Shown: piece after piece, positions 61,528 to 64,000 of the stretch
How the letters are laid out: each line of letters begins with the position of its first letter
How positions within the stretch are numbered: the stretch's first letter is position 1
From: Planosporangium spinosum
Lineage (GTDB): Bacteria; Actinomycetota; Actinomycetes; Mycobacteriales; Micromonosporaceae
Length of the DNA: 64,000 nt
NCBI RefSeq assembly: GCF_049999945.1
Contig: NZ_JBLYUB010000017.1
Coordinates: 62,001-126,000, forward strand
Direction of reading: 5' to 3'
Made by a program: the position numbers and the translations under genes
Notes under the pieces: generated by a model
Told to the model about the DNA's origin: nothing
Database searches by the model: none
What the model saw: the letters and a program-made list of their open reading frames with translations, nothing else

Positions 61528-63396
61528 GTGCCACCGACCGGTGCCCTCCTGCCCGGGGCGACACCCCCGGACAGCATCCGCAACTTCTGCATCATCGCCC
61601 ACATCGACCACGGCAAGTCGACCCTTGCCGACCGGATGTTGCAGCTCACCGAGGTGGTCGATGCCCGGCAGATGCGCGCGCAGTACCTCGACCGCATGGA
61701 CATCGAGCGGGAGCGCGGCATCACGATCAAGAGCCAGGCCGTGCGGATGCCGTGGCAGGTGCGCGAGGGTGAGCAGGCTGGCGAGACGGTCGTCCTGAAC
61801 ATGATCGACACGCCGGGGCACGTCGACTTCACGTACGAGGTGTCGCGGTCCCTGGCGGCCTGTGAGGGCGCCGTTCTGCTGGTCGACGCCGCCCAGGGCA
61901 TCGAGGCGCAGACGCTGGCGAACCTGTACCTGGCGCTCGAGAACGACCTGCAGGTCATCCCGGTGCTCAACAAGATCGACCTGCCCGCGGCGCAGCCGGA
62001 GAAGTACGCCGAGGAGCTGGCGCACCTGATCGGCTGCGAGCCGAGCGACGTGCTGCGGGTCTCCGGCAAGACCGGTGAGGGCGTGGCCCACCTGCTCGAC
62101 GAGATCGTCCGCAAGATCCCCGCGCCGAAGGGCGACGCGGACGCTCCGGCCCGCGCCATGATCTTCGACTCGGTCTACGACGTGTACCGCGGCGTCATCA
62201 CCTACATCCGGGTGGTCGACGGGCGGATCGAGGCCCGGGACCGGATCCGGATGATGTCCACCGGCGCCGTCCACGAGCTGCTCGAGCTCGGCGTCATCTC
62301 GCCGGAGCCGGTCAAGGCCGCGGCGCTGGGCGTCGGCGAGGTGGGCTACCTCATCACCGGTGTGAAGGACGTCCGGCAGTCCCGGGTGGGTGACACGGTC
62401 ACGATCAACGCCCGGCCGGCCGGCGAGCCGCTCGGCGGGTACTCCGACCCCAAGCCGATGGTCTACTCCGGGCTGTACCCGATCGACGGTTCGGACTACC
62501 CGCTGCTGCGCGACGCCCTCGACAAGCTCAAGCTCAACGACGCCGCGCTGGTGTACGAGCCGGAGACCTCCGCCGCCCTGGGCTTCGGGTTCCGCTGCGG
62601 CTTCCTCGGCCTGCTGCACCTGGAGATCATCCGGGAGCGGCTGGAGCGCGAGTTCAACCTCGACCTGATCTCCACCGCGCCCAACGTGATCTACCGGGTG
62701 ACGATGGAGGACGGCACCGGGCACGTCGTCACCAACCCCAGCGAGTACCCGGCTGGAAAGATCGGCAATGTGTACGAGCCGGTGGTGCGCGCCACGGTGC
62801 TGACGCCCAACGACTACGTCGGCGCGGTCATGGAGCTGTGCCAGGGCCGGCGTGGCCAGCTGCAGGGGATGGACTACCTGTCGGCCGACCGGGTCGAGCT
62901 GCGCTACACGCTGCCCCTCGCTGAGATCATTTTCGACTTCTTCGACCAGCTCAAGAGCCGCACCAAGGGGTACGCCAGCCTCGACTACGAGCCCAGTGGC
63001 GAGCAGGAGTCCGACCTGGTCAAGGTGGACATCCTGCTGCACGGCGAGGCGGTCGACGCGTTCAGCGCGATCGTGCACAAGGACAAGGCGTACAACTACG
63101 GCGTGACGATCGCCTCGAAGCTGCGCGCGTTGATCCCGCGCCAGCAGTTCGAGGTGCCGATCCAGGCGGCGATCGGCAGCCGGGTCATCGCCCGCGAGAC
63201 GATCCGGGCGATCCGCAAGGACGTGCTGTCCAAGTGCTACGGCGGTGACATCACCCGTAAGCGCAAGCTGCTGGAGAAGCAGAAGGAAGGCAAGAAGCGG
63301 ATGAAGATGGTCGGCCGGGTCGAGGTGCCGCAGGAGGCGTTCATCGCCGCGCTGTCGACCTCCGACGCCCCCGCCGACAAGGGCGCCAAGAAATAG
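61528..63396 (+). CDS. lepA: Elongation factor 4 (LepA)
   Basis: This 622-residue translational GTPase has G1 AHIDHGKST, the switch GERGITIKSQAV-like RERGITIKSQAVRMPW, G3 DTPGHVDF, G4 NKIDLP, and the LepA-specific C-terminal domain (KADILLHGEAVDAFSAIVHKDKAYNYG, GDITRKRKLLEKQKEGKKRMK). It back-translocates or remodels stalled ribosomes. The start is the GTG at 61528; an upstream ATG frame adds residues not typical of LepA. The stop TAG sits inside an ATAG, see the Nudix gene. Confidence 0.96.
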   Translation: MPPTGALLPGATPPDSIRNFCIIAHIDHGKSTLADRMLQLTEVVDARQMRAQYLDRMDIERERGITIKSQAVRMPWQVREGEQAGETVVLNMIDTPGHVDFTYEVSRSLAACEGAVLLVDAAQGIEAQTLANLYLALENDLQVIPVLNKIDLPAAQPEKYAEELAHLIGCEPSDVLRVSGKTGEGVAHLLDEIVRKIPAPKGDADAPARAMIFDSVYDVYRGVITYIRVVDGRIEARDRIRMMSTGAVHELLELGVISPEPVKAAALGVGEVGYLITGVKDVRQSRVGDTVTINARPAGEPLGGYSDPKPMVYSGLYPIDGSDYPLLRDALDKLKLNDAALVYEPETSAALGFGFRCGFLGLLHLEIIRERLEREFNLDLISTAPNVIYRVTMEDGTGHVVTNPSEYPAGKIGNVYEPVVRATVLTPNDYVGAVMELCQGRRGQLQGMDYLSADRVELRYTLPLAEIIFDFFDQLKSRTKGYASLDYEPSGEQESDLVKVDILLHGEAVDAFSAIVHKDKAYNYGVTIASKLRALIPRQQFEVPIQAAIGSRVIARETIRAIRKDVLSKCYGGDITRKRKLLEKQKEGKKRMKMVGRVEVPQEAFIAALSTSDAPADKGAKK

Positions 63397-63449
63397 CCGC
63401 CCGGTTCTGCCCGCGCTGCGGCGGCCCGCTGTCCGGGCCGCCGCCGCTC

Positions 63450-63893
63450 GTGTGCGGCTCCTGCGGGTACGAGCTGTACCTCAACCCCCGACCGTCGGGC
63501 GGGGTCGTCGTGGTTGACGGCGACCGGTTTCTGGCTCTGCGCCGCGCCCGGGAGCCGAAGGCCGGGCAGTGGGAGCTGCCCAGCGGCTTCTGTGACGGCT
63601 GGGAGCACCCGGTCGACGCGGCCGTCCGGGAGGCGCGCGAGGAGCTGGGGGTTGACGTCGAGCTGGGGCCGTTCCTGGGCATGTACCTGGATCGGTACGA
63701 CTACCAGGACGAGGCACTGCCGGTGCTGGACTGCTTCTGGCTGGCCCGGCTCGCCGGCGGGCCGGTGACCGTCGACCCGCGGGAGGCCAGCGAGTTCGCC
63801 TGGTTACCGCTGGGCGAACCCCCGCCGTTGGCCTTCTCGTCCATGGACCGGGCGGTACGGGCGGCATCGATTTCCGGTTCCCCCGGAGTTTGA
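63450..63893 (+). CDS. Nudix hydrolase with N-terminal zinc ribbon (start uncertain)
   Basis: The protein has a Nudix box (GFCDGWEHPVDAAVREAREELGVDVE) following a zinc-ribbon end (CGSCGYELYLNPRPSGGVVVV). The open frame continues upstream in frame through AARFCPRCGGPLSGPPPLV, the other half of a typical C-x2-C...C-x2-C ribbon, but no ATG, GTG or TTG lies before it; the first standard start is the GTG at 63450. An ATA at 63393 that overlaps the lepA stop would give the complete ribbon. Nudix enzymes hydrolyse nucleoside diphosphate derivatives; the substrate is unknown. Confidence 0.85.
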   Translation: MCGSCGYELYLNPRPSGGVVVVDGDRFLALRRAREPKAGQWELPSGFCDGWEHPVDAAVREAREELGVDVELGPFLGMYLDRYDYQDEALPVLDCFWLARLAGGPVTVDPREASEFAWLPLGEPPPLAFSSMDRAVRAASISGSPGV

Positions 63894-63957
63894 TCCTTCG
63901 GCTGTCGGGGCATTACTCCGGAAACAGCTGGACATGCCCTCGGCCAAGGAGGGAACC

Positions 63958-64000
63958 GTGGCCATCACCGGCATTATCACCGCAATCATCGTCGGTCTGA
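63958..64000 (+). CDS. GlsB/YeaQ/YmgE-family membrane protein (N-terminal fragment)
   Basis: A GTG at 63958 with AAGGAGG 5 nt upstream opens a frame that reads VAITGIITAIIVGL up to the window edge. That is the start of the small Gly-rich stress-response membrane proteins of the GlsB/YeaQ/YmgE (transglycosylase-associated) family. Only 14 residues are visible. Confidence 0.6.
   Translation, partial: MAITGIITAIIVGL

Overview
The window is high-GC actinobacterial DNA. Its gene content (a complete flagellar basal body and filament locus, a FliA/WhiG-type sigma factor, a full type IV pilus locus, OtsA/OtsB, LigB-type ligase, SURF1, DUF7455) points to a motile, zoospore-forming member of the Micromonosporaceae, most likely Actinoplanes or a close relative. 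That assignment is inference. It is helped by two upstream sites that fit the direct-repeat motif I recall for the Actinoplanes orphan regulator TcrA.

Layout. (1) 1-7485, minus strand: flgB-flgC-fliE-fliF-fliG-fliH-fliI-fliJ, then a two-domain peptidoglycan hydrolase and the start of a fliK-like gene; most junctions are ATGA/GTGA overlaps. (2) 7670-9736, minus: fliD-fliS and a 107-residue unknown. (3) 9891-11126: flagellin fliC, with a leader rich in CsrA-type ANGGA motifs. (4) 11422-12282: FliA/WhiG-family sigma factor. (5) 12614-16142, plus: flgN-flgK-flgL-fliW-csrA. Promoters of one shared type (AAGTCyTCA, 15-16 nt, GCCGA) precede flgB, fliC and flgN, so the local sigma factor probably drives all three units. 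(6) 16246-29347, minus: pilB-pilT-pilC-pilA-pilD-pilM-pilN-pilO and three large or unusual minor pilins, interrupted by a solo TnpB element. One minor pilin carries four putative Ig-like repeats and another carries two ricin-type beta-trefoils, so the pilus looks equipped to bind carbohydrates or surfaces. (7) 29856-42107: regulators and envelope genes: an atypical LuxR-type response regulator, a TlpA-like lipoprotein with CcdA, a secreted SH3-M23 peptidase, a divergent pair of histidine kinases (one degenerate) with an OmpR-type regulator, a PHP protein, a secreted acidic Trp-repeat protein, a GNAT and a CHASE3 kinase. (8) 42108-43328: a gene-poor stretch. (9) 43329-64000: DUF7455, LigB, SURF1, GNAT, a class A penicillin-binding protein, a cobC-cobT-cobA cobalamin/siroheme cluster, otsA with an otsB-GH15 fusion, ettA, a thioesterase, a YbjN protein, lepA, a Nudix hydrolase and the start of a GlsB/YeaQ-type gene.

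Functionally, the left half is a surface-motility module: flagella for swimming, FliW-CsrA for flagellin homeostasis, and a retractile pilus with predicted adhesive tip proteins. The right half is mostly ordinary chromosomal housekeeping. A recurring oddity is the large number of short tandem repeats (6-36 bp units), both between genes and in frame inside genes.
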